64,000 nucleotides of DNA from Sabethes cyaneus (GCF_943734655.1 NC_071355.1:238648027-238712026), one strand, 5' to 3'; shown: positions 1 to 12,100, counted from the first letter of the stretch. Made by a program: numbers and translations. Notes: generated by a model not told the origin, from the letters alone.

Positions 1-1040
1 ATGGAACGTAAAACGCTTCCGATGCTGGTTCCAAAAATTTAGCGTACCGATTTGACCACAATGATATTTCAGCTGGGAATTAACGATTTCCTGCAGTTTG
101 ATTTTATGGATGCTCCGCTAGTTGAATTACTGTTGCCTGCTTCAGACCTATTGCACTCTTTATCTGCATTAGACAACGAAAGACAGCCGGCATGATTAGA
201 TTGCCGTATGACAGACTTTCCCTTAGAACCGAACATATATAAAATGCTAATTATGTCAGTTGTACCAACCTGTTCTGATGAAATTGATCAGAAACCAATT
301 GTTAAATTACTTGACGGAGATCACCTTTGCTTGCCGTTTATAACAGTTGAAATAACAATATTTTCAATGCATGGTGCACGGTGGAGAATCTTATCCTGTA
401 GTTAATTGGCATCATGGATAGGCTTAAGTTAGACGTGTTGTCTGCAGTCAAGAATACGGCATATGTCCAGAAAACTATTTCCAGGATTATCGATTTTCCC
501 ATCCGTACAGGATTCTGCTGCATAATGCCCCCGGGAGATGTTTCCAATTTATTCGAAGTCCCAATAACCGATGATCGTCATTGGATGTGCCATCATGATA
601 AGGATTTTTAGAGTAGTAGCTACACGGGCTCGACAACTTTGAGGTAAATATTGGTATGTGTTAGTTTAGCACACGTCTAAAACCGCTTCTCATCCCAAAT
701 AGGATAACGTGAAGTTTATGCCACATTCGATTAATGTTCAGGCAGTTCAAACTAATAGGTAGCCAGTGGTTTCACTTCAGTATATTCCAGCTAAATATGC
801 CAGATCTGACCGGCTCTGCTGCAGGCTGAACATCGCAAATTGTGGTTTTAGCCGCGGATGAATCTATACTCGGAATGCAGGTAACCACAGTCAGCAAACC
901 TACACTGCAGAGCCACACCAAAAACGTACGTAAAATTCCTGTTAAAATTATAGTAATCTACGATATATATGTATAGACATAACCGATTGTTTGTTATTTG
1001 GATTGTGAAATAATGAGAAATCCGTCTAATTTATTTATAT
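1..1040. other. Unassigned degenerate sequence
   Basis: No gene can be supported here. Short open frames (for example 208-405 and 414-611 on the + strand) have no start context, no recognisable domain and are interrupted by stops. Their overlap in adjacent frames is what a decayed retroelement would leave, but I could not name a family. Confidence 0.4.
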
Positions 1041-1046
1041 ATTACC

Positions 1047-1216
1047 GTTCACATTATGCTTACTTCGAAAGAATCATATGAATCTTTTGCAATAATTGAA
1101 TGTGGTGCATCTGCAAGTATACTTGAAAGTTTCTCTGCAAGTATACCTGCAGGTGCACCACATTCATTTATTGCAAAAGATTCGTTTGATTCATTCGGAG
1201 TAAGTATAACGTGAAT
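1047..1216. repeat. Imperfect hairpin / small fold-back element
   Basis: Two arms of about 65-75 bases (roughly 1047-1120 and 1143-1216) are reverse complements of each other with about 85 percent identity by eye, separated by a short spacer. Both arms carry the core GAATGTGGTGCA or its complement, and both outer ends read like TTCACATTATGCTTAC. The ORF spanning it on the minus strand is a by-product of the palindrome. It is most likely a MITE or fold-back remnant; no target-site duplication was confirmed. Confidence 0.7.
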
Positions 1217-1284
1217 GATCATAAAAACTATAAAATTTATAGTTGAGATGACTACTTTCATGGTTATTTCAACAATAGTTAATA

Positions 1285-1625
1285 ACGTCATTTTTACCAC
1301 GAAATTGTCACGACAACCAACTCGTCCCGTTCATTGCGTGTTTAAGATGACTATTTTCTTGTCAGCAATATCACACAAAACCTGGTCATGATAACAAAAC
1401 CATTGTCATGATGACAATTGTATAGTTTTAAATTATAGTTGTCCCACCCATACATGGTCATTTTTACCATAAAATTGTCACTGCAACCAGCTAGTTCCGT
1501 TTATTTTTTTGTCCAAGATGACTATTTTCTTGTCAGTAAAACTATACAAAAAGTGGTTAAGATAACTAAAGCATTGTAATGATGACAATTTTATGGTATA
1601 CAGATTATAGTTATGCCTACTATGC
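1285..1625. repeat. Two-copy tandem repeat, 170-bp period
   Basis: The segment beginning TTTTTACCACGAAATTGTCA at 1291 is repeated from 1461 with scattered substitutions, giving an offset of 170 bases. Shared landmarks are AAGATGACTATTTTCTTGTC and a later ATGATGACAATT motif. A weaker third similarity (TGGTCAACCGTACCATG) continues after 1627. No coding content is seen. Confidence 0.7.
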
Positions 1626-2639
1626 GTGGTCAACCGTACCATGCGTCCATTGTTCAAGCTTATAGTCGAAATAACCATGAAAATGTTGTCTAGACCAGTT
1701 TTCCCAGTCGGTTGAAAACCACCATACTTTTCTGGTCAAGCTTACCCCTAAAATGGTAGAATTTACCATGAAATTTTTCTGTGTGTACCAATGTAAAAAA
1801 AATGCAACGAAAAATCAGTGAAACACATCGAAGCTCTCTTCCTCACCTGTGCATATCTCATTGGCTCTCAGAACTTGGTTAAAATTAACCAAATTAACCA
1901 TGCTCTCGAGCAGGGTTATTTTCGAAAAACCATCGTACTGTCAAATTTTAACCAAAAAGTTAAAAATTTCGCGAAATGGTTCACAGCCTAAGTAATTACG
2001 AAAAATGTACAAACTCAAATTAGGAGTAAAGGCCGCCATACATTTACGTTAATGTCGGGTTTGAAATGAACAAAGTATTGACCTAAGTAGCGACAAGCCC
2101 AACATCTTCCATTCTCAGGGTGGGTGACCGTTATGTCCTGATTCACAAGTACCTATCCTGTTGTCAATTGAGCTGTCCTGGTGAAATTCTGCTTTGATGA
2201 AGAAATTGAAACACAAAAATGTTTTAAAAGTCCTGTTTTCGTATGATGTCAGTCTCTCAAAAAAGAATTATCTCCACTTCATAAATATAATTTCAATGTG
2301 AGATTTTAACTTTTCAGTTCCGTAATCGTAGTATGTATACTTTTCAAGTGACACTTTTATTGTATTGCTGATTGCAAGAAAAATTCTACATTCAAGAGTG
2401 CGCAATCGCTCCTAAAACTGCTATTTTAGCTTGAATCGTGTCAGTGTCTTCGGCACACCTCTTGCTTGGAATATTACGAAAAAGTTTGCCGAAGATACTG
2501 AAGTGATTCAATCTAAAATAGCACTTTTATAAGCGATTGTGCACTTTTGAATGCAAAATTTTTCATATCATTTTTCATATAGCAAAAAGAAATAAAAAAA
2601 GTGGTCGAAAATTGTTTGTAAAAATAGTGTGTCTGCGCG

Positions 2640-2735
2640 CGTGTACTCAGTACACCAGCGCGACCACTAACGTAACTTTTTTGAAATGAAAAAAGTTACA
2701 CAAGCGGTCGCGTCGTGTACTGAGTACACGGCGGG
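2640..2735. repeat. Near-perfect hairpin bounded by GTGTACTCAGTACAC
   Basis: The left arm GTGTACTCAGTACAC plus GCGCGACCACTAACGTAAC is mirrored by GTTAC, GCGGTCGCG and GTGTACTGAGTACAC on the right, with a poly-T/poly-A stem between. The bounding 15-mer is itself almost palindromic. A single arm with the same motif recurs at 5213-5275, suggesting these are the termini of one composite repeat element. Confidence 0.75.
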
Positions 2736-2749
2736 CAATAGCTCAAGTT

Positions 2750-3260
2750 TGTGAAGAGATAGAAGGTTGCGACTTTCGACAAAGTTGCTTATTAGGTTAA
2801 GACACATCTGGTGACATACAACAAAGTTCGGAACTGATTCGCTAGATGGCGCTAATAATGAAGAAATTAAATTCATTTAGGAATATTTGGTAACCGTAAT
2901 GAGCTAGAAGGTTGCTATTTACTACAAAGTTGTTTGTAAAGCCAAGACGCATTTGGTAACGAACATTGAAATTTGGAACTAGTCCGCTAGATGGAGTAAA
3001 CGGTGAAATTCAATTCATTTGGCGATATTTCCGAACCATGACGAGATAGAAGGTTGATGTTTTCGACAAAGTTGTTTATTAGGCCAAGATACTTCCGATG
3101 ATGGTGAATAAAATTCGGAATTAAGTCAGTAAAAGGTGGAGATGATGAGAAAATCAAATTATTTTCGGAATATTGCGAAACCATGATGACATAGTAACAC
3201 TGCTGTTCGCTACAAAGTGGTTTATGTAGTTAAAACACGTTAGATAACGGTTTTGACTAC
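2750..3260 (+). repeat. Degenerate tandem array, about 143-bp period
   Basis: The motif GATAGAAGGTTG followed by CGACAAAGTTGTTTATTAGG recurs at about 2756, 2901, 3043 and (weakly) 3184, giving a period of 142-145 bases. Each unit also carries a TTCGGAACT...CGCTAGATGG segment. The same units occur in the opposite orientation at 4560-5215, so the two arrays are the arms of one large inverted structure. Confidence 0.7.
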
Positions 3261-3719
3261 AGAAGTTGGTTGTCCTTTTCATCGTTGATTGCGTTGTCAA
3301 TTCCAGTCAATCAACAGCTATTTTTATGGTTTCCTGACAGAAGAAATTGATACGTATTGCTTCAACTTTTATCAAAAAACAAGATGAAGAGCACAGATTG
3401 ATCAAAATGCTTTTGACGAAGCAATTTCGTCGTCTACATCGTTTAGCCAGAAAGATCACCAGGAAAGGATTCCTGGAAACCCATGCTACGTTTCCATCAC
3501 ATTGTTCAATACTATTTTAGAGAGTGTTTGAGTCCCTATTCTTCCCAGGGTTGCTAATAGGTGTTCAGACAAAATGTTGTCTGAAATTAGGAGTGATGAC
3601 TCTTTTGCAGAACGGAGAAACAGAAATCTGGCAAAAATCTGGGACATTACCAAATATCTGGAAGATTTTGAACTTTGTCTGGCATGCAATAAAAAATCTG
3701 GTAAAATCTAGATTTATCA

Positions 3720-3918
3720 GCAAAGCAAAACCATGGGTATAAACGTACTTCAGAACTGGACCCTTCGTTATCGATGGACTTCGCTGCCGGTTATTAGAGT
3801 ACAGGAAAATCACGGGGCTAGTGCAAAGATCCTATTAACTCTGTAGTGGCACCGCCCAGTCTAGACTCGAACATACGACGACTGGCTTGTTGGGCCAGCA
3901 TCGTACCCCGGAGCTAAC
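3720..3918 (-). mobile_element. tRNA-derived SINE, copy 1
   Basis: On the minus strand the 5' head (about 3918 down to 3845) resembles a tRNA: GCTCCGGGGTACGATGCTGG gives an A-box-like region and TATGTTCGAGTCTAGAC a B-box-like region. The body continues to GTTTATACCCATGGTTTTGC at the left end. A second copy lies at 14055-14252 in the same orientation, diverged by point changes. It is a retroposed repeat and not a functional tRNA. Confidence 0.65.
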
Positions 3919-3929
3919 TTCGCGGGCAG

Positions 3930-4560
3930 GCTTAATGGCAACGTTGATGCTTGCAATGATTAACGTGTGCGTGATGATAAAACTAAAACTATTTGTTTTG
4001 CTAACGTGACAACACGACTGAAGTGCACTCTCTTGATACTCATTTGTATATAGCTTGCTTTTTTCATTAGGCTTGAATACTTTACTCTTTCCTTGTATTA
4101 CGTGTGTGTTATGTCCTGTATGATATAAGTAACCGTAATAAAAATATTATAGGATTGTTAGGAATCTAATGCACATTTTTCATTCTCATTATCATAGCAG
4201 GAAATAAAACAAACAAATGCTCGTTTTGTATTGTTTTATGGTAAGTGTCAACATAATTCTAACCTTATAATGTTTAAAACATTACCGCAACATACCATAG
4301 CAAACTTCCCTAATAACATACTCATTATAAAACTGTACACCTGATTGTTATATAACTAATGTGAGTCGTTAATAAATTGATATAAATAAAAGTATCGTAA
4401 GTGTGCTACTTGGGTAAGTTAAATCAGTATCATGTATCTCTAAGTGAGATATGTGCATTATTCAGTTTGTCAACATTGTCGATGATTCATAAACTCTGCT
4501 TTGGGAAAATCGCCAAGAGAATACTATTTGCAAACATTTTGGTGTTCTTTTTCAGACCAG
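3930..4560. other. AT-rich spacer inside the composite inverted repeat
   Basis: AT-rich sequence with no supported gene. It separates the two oppositely oriented tandem arrays at 2750-3260 and 4560-5215 and contains scattered AATAAA-like strings. Confidence 0.4.
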
Positions 4561-5275
4561 ATAAGCCATTTACCGTTTATTCGACATAAGCTGAGATATC
4601 GCAAAAAGAAATATGATTTTACCAACTGCGACATCTAATGAGACAGTTCCGAATTTAACCGATCATTTCCAAATTCGTCTTGTCTAGACACATAACTTTG
4701 TCAAAAACCGCAACCTTCTATCGTATCATGGTCATGAGACATCATCATAAGATTATAATTTGACCACGTGCGCCACCTAGTGAGACGGTTTCAAACTTTG
4801 TTATGCATTACCAAATGTGTATTGTTCGAACAAACAAACTTTGTAGAACACAGTAACATTCTGTCTCGTCACGACTCTGAGATATTCCAAAAAAAATCAA
4901 TATGCTCGTTATAAGCGCCATCTATCGTATCAGTTCCAAACTTTGTTGGCCGCAGTCAGATTGATCTCGTCCAGATAAACAACTTTGCCAAAGACAGCAA
5001 CCTTCTATCTCTTCTCAGTCCCGAGTTATTAGAGATTCTAGTATCGATATTCTAGAATCATTTATTTTGGTCGCCATTTGCGCCATCTAGCGAATCAGTT
5101 CTCAAACTTTATTGTTCGTTTCCAGATGCGTTTTAAATAGATAAACAACTTTGTCGAAAACCACAACCTTCTATCTCATGCCAGTCCTGAGATATAGGCA
5201 GTATTATTCGCCGTGTACTCAGTACACGACGCGCCCGCTTACGTAACTTTTTTTAACGCGACCGCTCTAGGGTTA
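4560..5275 (-). repeat. Inverted partner array plus terminal GTGTACTCAGTACAC arm
   Basis: CAACCTTCTATC, the complement of the GATAGAAGGTTG motif, recurs at about 4709, 4998 and 5167, with AACTTTGTCGAAAACC- and CGCCATCTAGCGAATCAG-type stretches between. The segment ends with GTGTACTCAGTACAC and ACGTAACTTTTTT at 5213-5255, matching one arm of the 2640-2735 hairpin. Together 2640-5275 reads as one composite element with inverted arms. Confidence 0.65.
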
Positions 5276-5414
5276 AGCTGATTCCAGTGGAACAACTGCT
5301 TGATACGCTATTGTACAACAAAAATTTAACTTGATTATTTTTATATCAGCAGTTTTTACAATAGAGCAACAATAACAGTAAACAAAAGAGATACATTCCG
5401 TTGTCACCAAGGTA

Positions 5415-5845
5415 CCGTGAACCCCCGTTCGTTTGACCGTTTTTCATCTGAACACTTTTTAATTTGAACCCCGTTGGTTTGCACGATGTGCAAATTAAAA
5501 ATAGTTCAAATGTCATTCTCAATATGGCATCATTTGCCTTCGCAGACAATGCACATAAACACGATTTGTTTGTTAGATCAGTACAAATCCGTGTTTAATC
5601 CTAGTTTAGTCAGTTTCACATTTCGTTTCCCACCGATTACGATAGAAATCCGGTCGGAGAATAACATATTCGCTGCTTGCAACTACCAACTAAACGAGAC
5701 TAAATCAAACCACCAAAACAATAACAAAAAGCAGGGCGGCCTGTTCATACTAGTTTCAGCATATGTAGGGTTGCTAATTGTTCAAATTAAAAACGAACCC
5801 CGTTAGTTTGCATGAGGAATCGTTCAAACGAACGGGGGTCCACTA
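5415..5845. mobile_element. TA-flanked MITE, family A, copy 1
   Basis: Terminal inverted repeats read CCGTGAACCCCCGTTCGTTT on the left and, as the reverse complement, AGTGGACCCCCGTTCGTTTG on the right, with TA at the left junction. The interior matches copies at 8938-9237 and 18026-18430. The TIR style and TA target fit a Tc1/mariner-pogo type non-autonomous element (inference). The 110-codon frame across it shows no transposase motif. Confidence 0.75.
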
Positions 5846-5849
5846 TATA

Positions 5850-6280
5850 CAGAATGAATTTCGCCTTCCGCCGGCTTAAATGCCTGCAAATTTTTAAAAA
5901 GTGTGCTTTGAATTTGAAATAGGATAAAAAATTAGACCAAAATATGTGCTGTGCAACCAAAATATCTGCAGTGTGGCAAACGGAGCAACACAACTAATAA
6001 TCGCGATTTTTCGGTTTGTTCCTCCAGCATCAGTTGTTCCTCAACGTGAGGCAAACATCATGTATATATACGCGTATTTCGTTTTCGCTAGTGTGGATGC
6101 TTGAGCTATTTTTTTTTTAAACGATTCAAAAAAATATTAATATTAATGCCTGACCGCATTTCAAGGTCAAAGACTACAAACTCGAGTTTGGTCAGTTTGC
6201 TTTGCTTTTCCCAGGTAAATCTTATGGGAGAAGTAATGAAAATTCTTTTATTTATATGACCTAATGTCCGAGCTCATCGA
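5850..6280. other. Intergenic sequence, no gene seen
   Basis: Ordinary AT-rich sequence between a MITE and a decayed LINE. No coding region or structured element was supported. Confidence 0.4.
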
Positions 6281-7300
6281 CCTGTTTCGAGCCAGTTTCG
6301 CTTTGGGATAATTCCGGAGAGTTGGCAGAAAATGGAGGTGGTTTTCATATTTCAGGCAGATAAAGAGACAACCATGCATAAGGCTTTCCGACCAATAAGT
6401 CTGACAATGATGGAAAAAATCACAGATAACTTTATCCGTAACGAGTTTTTAAAGATTCCTCCATTGCATAAGAATTAACATACTTGCCAAAATGGCAAAT
6501 TTGCGAAAGGGACGTTAATTGAGAAATCACTCAAATATCAGGAGGCGGCATTTTGTGTTTTGCTTGATATTGAAGGAGCCTTCGATTACACGTCCTTCAT
6601 TTCAATCATTACGGCCTTCTTCCAAAACGGAATCGAACACACTACAATGAGCTAGATTCAAGCAATGCTTTCGAGTAATACGTCAGTCACGATTTCGGTG
6701 ATCTAGGGATGTCCACAAGGAGTTTTCTCCCCCTTGCTTTGAACACTGGTGGCCGACCGTCTCCTTCACAAGATAGCGCAGCGTGGTTTTGAGACGTTTG
6801 TTGCTTAGGCCGTCGACGTAGAACTTATCGTCAGAGGAAAGTTTGACGCAGTACTGTTAAGTTGTTTTAGGCACACTAAACACCACCGTGTCATGATGCT
6901 TATAACGGACTTAATAAAAAAAACATAGAAACAGTCACTAGGTGAAGAAAACATACTATTCAGTAATGAAATCAAACTCCATGGAATAATTCTCGATGAA
7001 AAACTTAACTGGGCCTAGATTATGCTGTTAAGCAAACATCCCGTTGGAATTAAATACAGGGTAGTGACTAAACAGTTATACAATTTATCTATCCAAATTC
7101 TACAGTAGCTAAAAAACGACTCAACTTAACTTGTAGTGAACTACGTACAATTACGGGAGTCTTAACTGAACATTGTCTCGCTCTTTATCATTTAAAGAAT
7201 ATCGGGTGACACCGAAACCTGCTACTTTTGTAAGTCTGAACTTGAAAGCTCAGCGTATTTGCTGTGCAACTACGGGTAGAGTTTTATCTAAGTAGTCCTA
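6280..7300 (+). pseudogene. Decayed LOA/I-type LINE reverse transcriptase
   Basis: Frame-broken pieces of a non-LTR reverse transcriptase read on the + strand. Near 6565-6640 a frame reads VLLDIEGAFDYTSF, the palm motif A region of LOA/I/R1-type LINEs. Near 6705-6725 GCPQG corresponds to motif B. A later piece reads LHGIILDEKLNW (about 6980-7015). Near 7200-7275 GDTETCYFCKSELESS resembles the C-terminal cysteine-rich segment of these elements. The YADD-type catalytic motif is not intact and stops interrupt every frame, so it is inactive. The clade (LOA or I) is an inference from motif style. Confidence 0.6.
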
Positions 7301-8400
7301 ACTTTGTGAAAAGTTTCGTTTAATTTCTAGAGCCCAAATTCCAAATTAATTGATTTTATTAACCATATAGCACCGATTTTTGGCGCAAGATTACAATCCA
7401 ACGCCCCTGTGTCATACAAAAAAGCCTCGCTGCTTAATCTGCACAGGGCCTCGCGCGTTGGAACGCCGGCTCTGGATTGAGATCAGGCGTGAAGGACAAA
7501 CAGCGGAAGACGAGGTAAGGAAGGGTCACAAGCGTGCGACGTACTTCTAAACTCCACCAACACCAGTGGGTTGAGTTATTTTTTTAGACAGAAATAGTGC
7601 CGTGGTTTGACTATAGTAGACAGAGGAAGAGGCACAATTTGTGTCTAAGTAACTATCCCCCTTAAAGATATCCATAAAGCCATTTGGGATCACCTGACCA
7701 ACAAACACCGAACCAAATCAACCATATTCTCAAGGATGGTCGGTTTATCTACAACATCAACGATAATTAGACAACCCGCACCAGCTGGACCAGGAAAGTA
7801 GAGCCCTATGGAGCTAAGTGCTTTGTCCCTTGACGACGGATGGGACAGGATACGACCGACCGTCAATGAGACGGCAATCGCGAAATGAAGAAATCTCAGG
7901 TGCACGCAATGGCTATAGTTGGGCGTAAAATACCAGCGTGCAGAGGTTGTAAAAACTATCTAAGCATTACCACGAGGTAAAATTTGGCCAAGTATGGACG
8001 ATTGCGGAATGAGTCCACCACGATCCTGAAGAGGAAAAAGCACCAGAAGGAGGACAGAGATCGTGAAGCGCTAGAACAACTATTCCGGACTAATGGCAGG
8101 CGTGGCGCCCACGAGGTGCTCTCCCAAACTTTGTAATGCTTATACCACAGACAAACAGACGAGACACTCGCGTTAATTCCATCGTCCATTCAAAAACCAC
8201 TTATTTTTCAAAAAAGCATGTTTCGCAACATGGCCACAGCGCGGCGCTCGAGTATTGCTTCGACTTTTCAGTATAAAACCATATACGAATGTAAAAAACC
8301 TAAAGTATCAAACCCTGTAAATGTAAAAAACCTACAAAATAAAACCCTGCAAATGCAAGTTACTCCGCAACATGCATAACAGAGGGCGCTAGTGTGCAAG
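7300..8400. other. Degenerate repeat-derived sequence
   Basis: Broken open frames in several phases, including a + strand stretch near 7980-8135 reading KYGRLRNESTTILKRKKHQK, suggest eroded transposon coding sequence. No family could be named. A short near-duplication (GTAAAAAACCTAAAGTATCAAACCC-like strings) lies at about 8290-8345. Confidence 0.35.
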
Positions 8401-8559
8401 CAAAATGTGTAGGACGATGGTTTTTGAAGAATTTTCTTCTATGTGTCATGTCAGTTCGTCAGTGCTTATACCCAATAGCAATAAATTTCGTCGAGTAGTA
8501 CCAGGCGGGTTTTATGGGGGGCCCGTGCTAATACGGACCAAATTTTTACACTCCGACAA

Positions 8560-8672
8560 TTTCTCCAGAGGCATCGAGAGTACAAAATGTTCACGCGTCA
8601 TATTTTCGTGGATTTCAGGACAGTATACGATACAGTCAAGCGCGAAGACCTATGGCAGATAATGTACGATGT
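8560..8672 (+). pseudogene. RTE/JAM1-like RT fragment
   Basis: A short + strand piece reads VDFRTVYDTVKREDLWQIMY, the region around RT motif A (normally FIDFKAAYDT) of the same LINE family found at 13505-14050, 27226-27885 and 33110-33790. Sequence on both sides is unrelated, so this is an isolated fragment. Confidence 0.6.
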
Positions 8673-8937
8673 ATTGATAAAAGCTACACTGGTCAGTGTG
8701 AAGCACGCTTTACCCGCATAGTCAAATACCATACGCCAACGATTTTCCGTATAGTTACCATTTGCTGTATAATCAGATAACCATATGCGGACTATACCCA
8801 GCAATACTGAAGTAACAATTTCAGGCTGATCAAACGCTTTTATAGCTGATTTTAGTCAACCTGTGGCTGAACTATGGTTTAGGTTTAGAAGTAAAAACCT
8901 TTTTTCAGCTCTTAAACATCTAAATAACCCGTAATAA

Positions 8938-9237
8938 GCCCGAAATATGCTGAAACCTGTGTGAACTGGTCGCTCTGCTCTTTGTTATCGTTTTGGTGGT
9001 TTGTTTTAGTTGGCAGTTGCATGCGCGAATATTATATTTTCCGATCGGATTTCTATCTTAATCGTCAGGAAAACGAAATGCGAAACCGATTAAACACGCT
9101 AGGTCAGTACAAACAAATCGTGTTTATGTGCATTGTATGCATAAACAAGTTGTTGAGATTGACATTTGAACCATTTAAACCGGGGTTTAAATTAATGTGT
9201 TCAGATTAAAAATGGTCAAACGAACGGAGGTCCACGG
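8938..9237. mobile_element. TA-flanked MITE, family A, copy 2 (5' truncated)
   Basis: The right TIR ends AACGGAGGTCCACGG followed by TA, and the interior (AATATGCTG...GTGAACTGG, CCGATCGGATTTCT, CAGTACAAACAAATCGTGTT) matches copy 3 at 18026-18430. The left TIR is absent, so the copy is truncated. Confidence 0.7.
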
Positions 9238-9239
9238 TA

Positions 9240-9880
9240 TCGCGCTCCATTTTTTTAAATTTAAAAATAGATTTTTTTTGGCTGAATAGAGGTTGATGAG
9301 ACGTTGATTAAGCGACTAGAAAAGCATATTGCATAACTATTTCTCGTTCTAAAAATAGAATTGACAGTATTGTGGAAACTGCCTGTTTAAAAGTGCGCAA
9401 AATCCTTTATTAAGCTTCATTGCAGCTTTAAAAGCAGCTCGAAGCAGAAGCACTTGGAAAAGGCAGCGACTTGCTGTGTCCAAAGATATAAAAAGTGCTT
9501 GCGCTTAGTTGCACTTCCCATTTCACATCAATTTCTATCAATCAAATCAAAATCTGAGTTTTACATTTTAAGAATAATGCACAATTTCAGTAATTTTATC
9601 ACATTATAGGAGAAGATGTTTAAGAGTGTACTTGGATTTCAAATCCACGCAAGTACAAAACACATTCGGTTAACGGTTTTAATTCATTTTCATGAATTGG
9701 ATAACTGTTTTCAGCGTTTTTTGACTCACAAACACGCACTGGCAGTAACATAAAAGATAGAGATAAAAGCAAGAAAGATCCTTAGCAAAGTAGTGTGCGT
9801 GAAAACGTGACGATCTTTAAATTAATACCATCGAGCAATAAACATCTCATTTGCTTCAATACAAAATATCCCTCTTATTG
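9240..9880. other. Upstream flank of the long reticulon-like exon
   Basis: AT-rich sequence with no recognised repeat or ORF. It lies just upstream of the presumed promoter/5' UTR block and may include distal promoter sequence. Confidence 0.35.
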
Positions 9881-10246
9881 TGCGCATGATCATCACACGG
9901 CTTGCACACAAACAGTAGGCTGGATAAAATTTACTCACACGCGCACATTGCCCAGCAGCGCACCAGCCAGCCGTTGTAAAAGAAGCAAAGCATCGCATCG
10001 ACGTTCGGTCGGTTCGGGTTCTGGAAACAGATGAAAATTATTTCCCTTCACAGTGAGAGAACCTTTGTGCGTTGTCTGACGAGTTAACGAACCTGTCCTA
10101 CTACTGCTGCTACTGCTGCACCACTCAACGGTTGCAGGTCGGTTCGCGTTCCATCAGTCGATTCGTCCTTCGAGTGAAGATACTGAAAATACACGGTTTT
10201 ATTTCCAGTGACAACCGATTGTGCCAGTGCCAGTGTATATCAAGAG
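9880..10246 (+). promoter_or_regulatory. Rtnl1: Putative promoter / 5' UTR of the long Rtnl1 isoform
   Basis: This block is GC-richer and lower in repeats than its surroundings and directly precedes the ATG at 10247. It carries CTTCACAGTGAGAG (near 10047), a loose insect initiator-like sequence, and a CTACTACTGCTGCTACTGCT run. In-frame codons upstream of the ATG start only with GTG, so the ATG at 10247 (context CAAGAGATGG) is the first credible start in that frame. The transcription start is inferred, not seen. Confidence 0.45.
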
Positions 10247-11114
10247 ATGGATAGTTTTTTGGGAAACTCCGATAGTGCTAAAGTGATTCCAAAGGATTTG
10301 GCTGACATGTCGAAGGAACAGTTTGCTAATGCGGATTTATTCGCAGACCACTCCCGTTTTCCAATGGCAGAGGAAAAATCTGACATTTCACAGAAGTTTG
10401 CTGCGGCCGAGGCGAACCTGCTGGGTGATTCTTTCTCCATGCCACCGGTTTCGTCCGCTTTGATAGATAATAAGCTTTTAACGCAGGAACGAGATAATAT
10501 GGATGATTTTTTCATGGGAAAAGAGATCAATAATCCTTCCGAGCCGGCACCATCTTCCGTGAGCAATCTTATGGATATGACAGGACTCGATTTTCTCGAG
10601 CCCCAGACCAAGGCTCAGAACAACGATAAGGTTGAAAAACAACAGTTTACCGATACCGTTCCGTTCGGCACCGGTCAAGCCGAACCTTTCCATTTGATGC
10701 AAGATGAAATCACAAGCGATTATATGAATCCGTATGCCGAGGTCCGTGCCAGCGCTACAGCTGATCATAACAAGCCAAAAATCGATGAGCCATTCGGCCA
10801 GTCTGCCGTTTCGGATAGTGTGGAAAAGGAGGACATTTTCAACGCCTTCGATAGTCACAAGAAAGAGGACCATTTTGCACCCGAACCAACCAAATTGAAC
10901 GAACCATTAGCGCCGGCCGCCGTCCCGGAGCCCGCTCCAGTTGTACAGCCACCACCTCCAGCCGCACCCAAAGTTGTACCTGCTGCGAAGCAACCGGAGC
11001 CGAAACCAAATCCACCGGCTGAGACGGTTTCTACCAAGCAAGCAGCAGCCCCAGCAGCGGCGGCGGATGAGGAGTGCATCGAAGCCGAGAAAATCTTCAA
11101 GCAGTTCGGTTTGG
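10247..11114 (+). CDS. Rtnl1: Reticulon-like protein, long N-terminal exon (partial)
   Basis: First coding exon of 289 codons plus one base, beginning MDSFLGNSDSAKVIPKDLAD. It ends at TTGG|GTGAGT, a strong splice donor; reading on hits a stop four bases later, so splicing is needed. The encoded region is acidic and low in structure: an N-terminal half rich in Asp, Glu, Ser and Phe, then a Pro/Ala-rich tract at about residues 217-266 (PAPVVQPPPPAAPKVVP), then a compact end EECIEAEKIFKQFGLG. This is the layout of the variable cytosolic N-terminus of long reticulons. Reticulons shape tubular endoplasmic reticulum through a C-terminal homology domain, which is not in this window. No transmembrane segment is present in this exon. 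The product name rests on overall resemblance to insect Rtnl1 N-termini and on exon architecture; an unrelated disordered protein remains possible. Confidence 0.72.
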
Positions 11115-12100
11115 GTGAGTAGATAGCAAAATTTGTTTTCTGTAAAATTGAATTGCGTCTGGTCTTTCGGACGACCGAACCACACCGGTGATAAGTAGGT
11201 AGAAGAACGCGATAATTGAAAATTACGTCATTTTTATAACATCAACGATCGACCGGATTGTCGTCGTACCTACACGCTGAACCGGTGTCGGTTGCAAGCA
11301 AAACAATCGTTAAAAATCGGAGGGTGGCCTGCCGCTAGTGAAATAATAATGATTCATTGACCGTTTTGTGTACTGACTGGTCATCGCAATGTCATAGTGA
11401 AATACGTTGTTTCCTAGAAGCGGCCAACGTGCTGACGGCGGTGGTTTGTAGTTTAATGCACGAGCTGTGGTGGCGATGGTTAGTGAACTTTGTATTGCAA
11501 ATTGTGGTACTTTTTAGGTGCCAAAAAAATACTACCTACCTATGGTTTAAAGCGTTAGGGCACCCTTAGATTCTCCTGAAGATGCCAAGGTCAAACGGGT
11601 GATTTACAAGGGTAAATCGCAAATTTCACACCTTGCGAGTAAATGCTTCTGATAATTACATTGCATAGGCCTTCAACATGTCAGGCATCTGACTCAATGT
11701 AGTTATTTACGCAGAAAAGCTTTATTGAATCAAACTGGTATAACTGATATAAAAAAGATAGAAAAATATAATATTTTCACGAAATGTATATTATATTAGA
11801 AGTTTTGTTTGGAGAAGCTAATTTAAATTGCAGACTTTTTAAATATGCTTTGTCTATCAGTTTGTTTACGATCAAGTGGAATGGAATTCGAAACTCGAAG
11901 TTTTCAGCCGGTGATGCGCATTTAGCATTTACTGACGACATATGGTTGCATGCTTATGCAGGAGTAAAACGAACTACAAGACTGTTTTCGGACAAATTCC
12001 TGGACAAGAATTTGTTACTTTATTGAATCAGTAAAGTTCCCCGTAAAACTGCAAAGTAAAGAAGAGAGGTCCGCCGTTTGGCAAGCAATCTGTAGTTACG
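11115..12100 (+). other. Intron sequence after the long first exon
   Basis: This begins with the donor GTGAGT. The first 250 bases are relatively GC-rich and look unique, then AT content rises. Short ORFs at 11357-11569 and 11784-12026 have no supporting features. No exon is recognised. Confidence 0.45.

Noticed and set aside
1..620. Possible BEL/Pao retroelement remnant
   Set aside because: Some frames look retroelement-like, but no diagnostic RT or protease motif could be read, so the family name was not assigned.
10478..11185. Minus-strand ORFs opposite the long reticulon-like exon
   Set aside because: Antisense shadows of the real coding exon; the Gly/Ala-rich translations mirror its Pro/Ala-rich tract.
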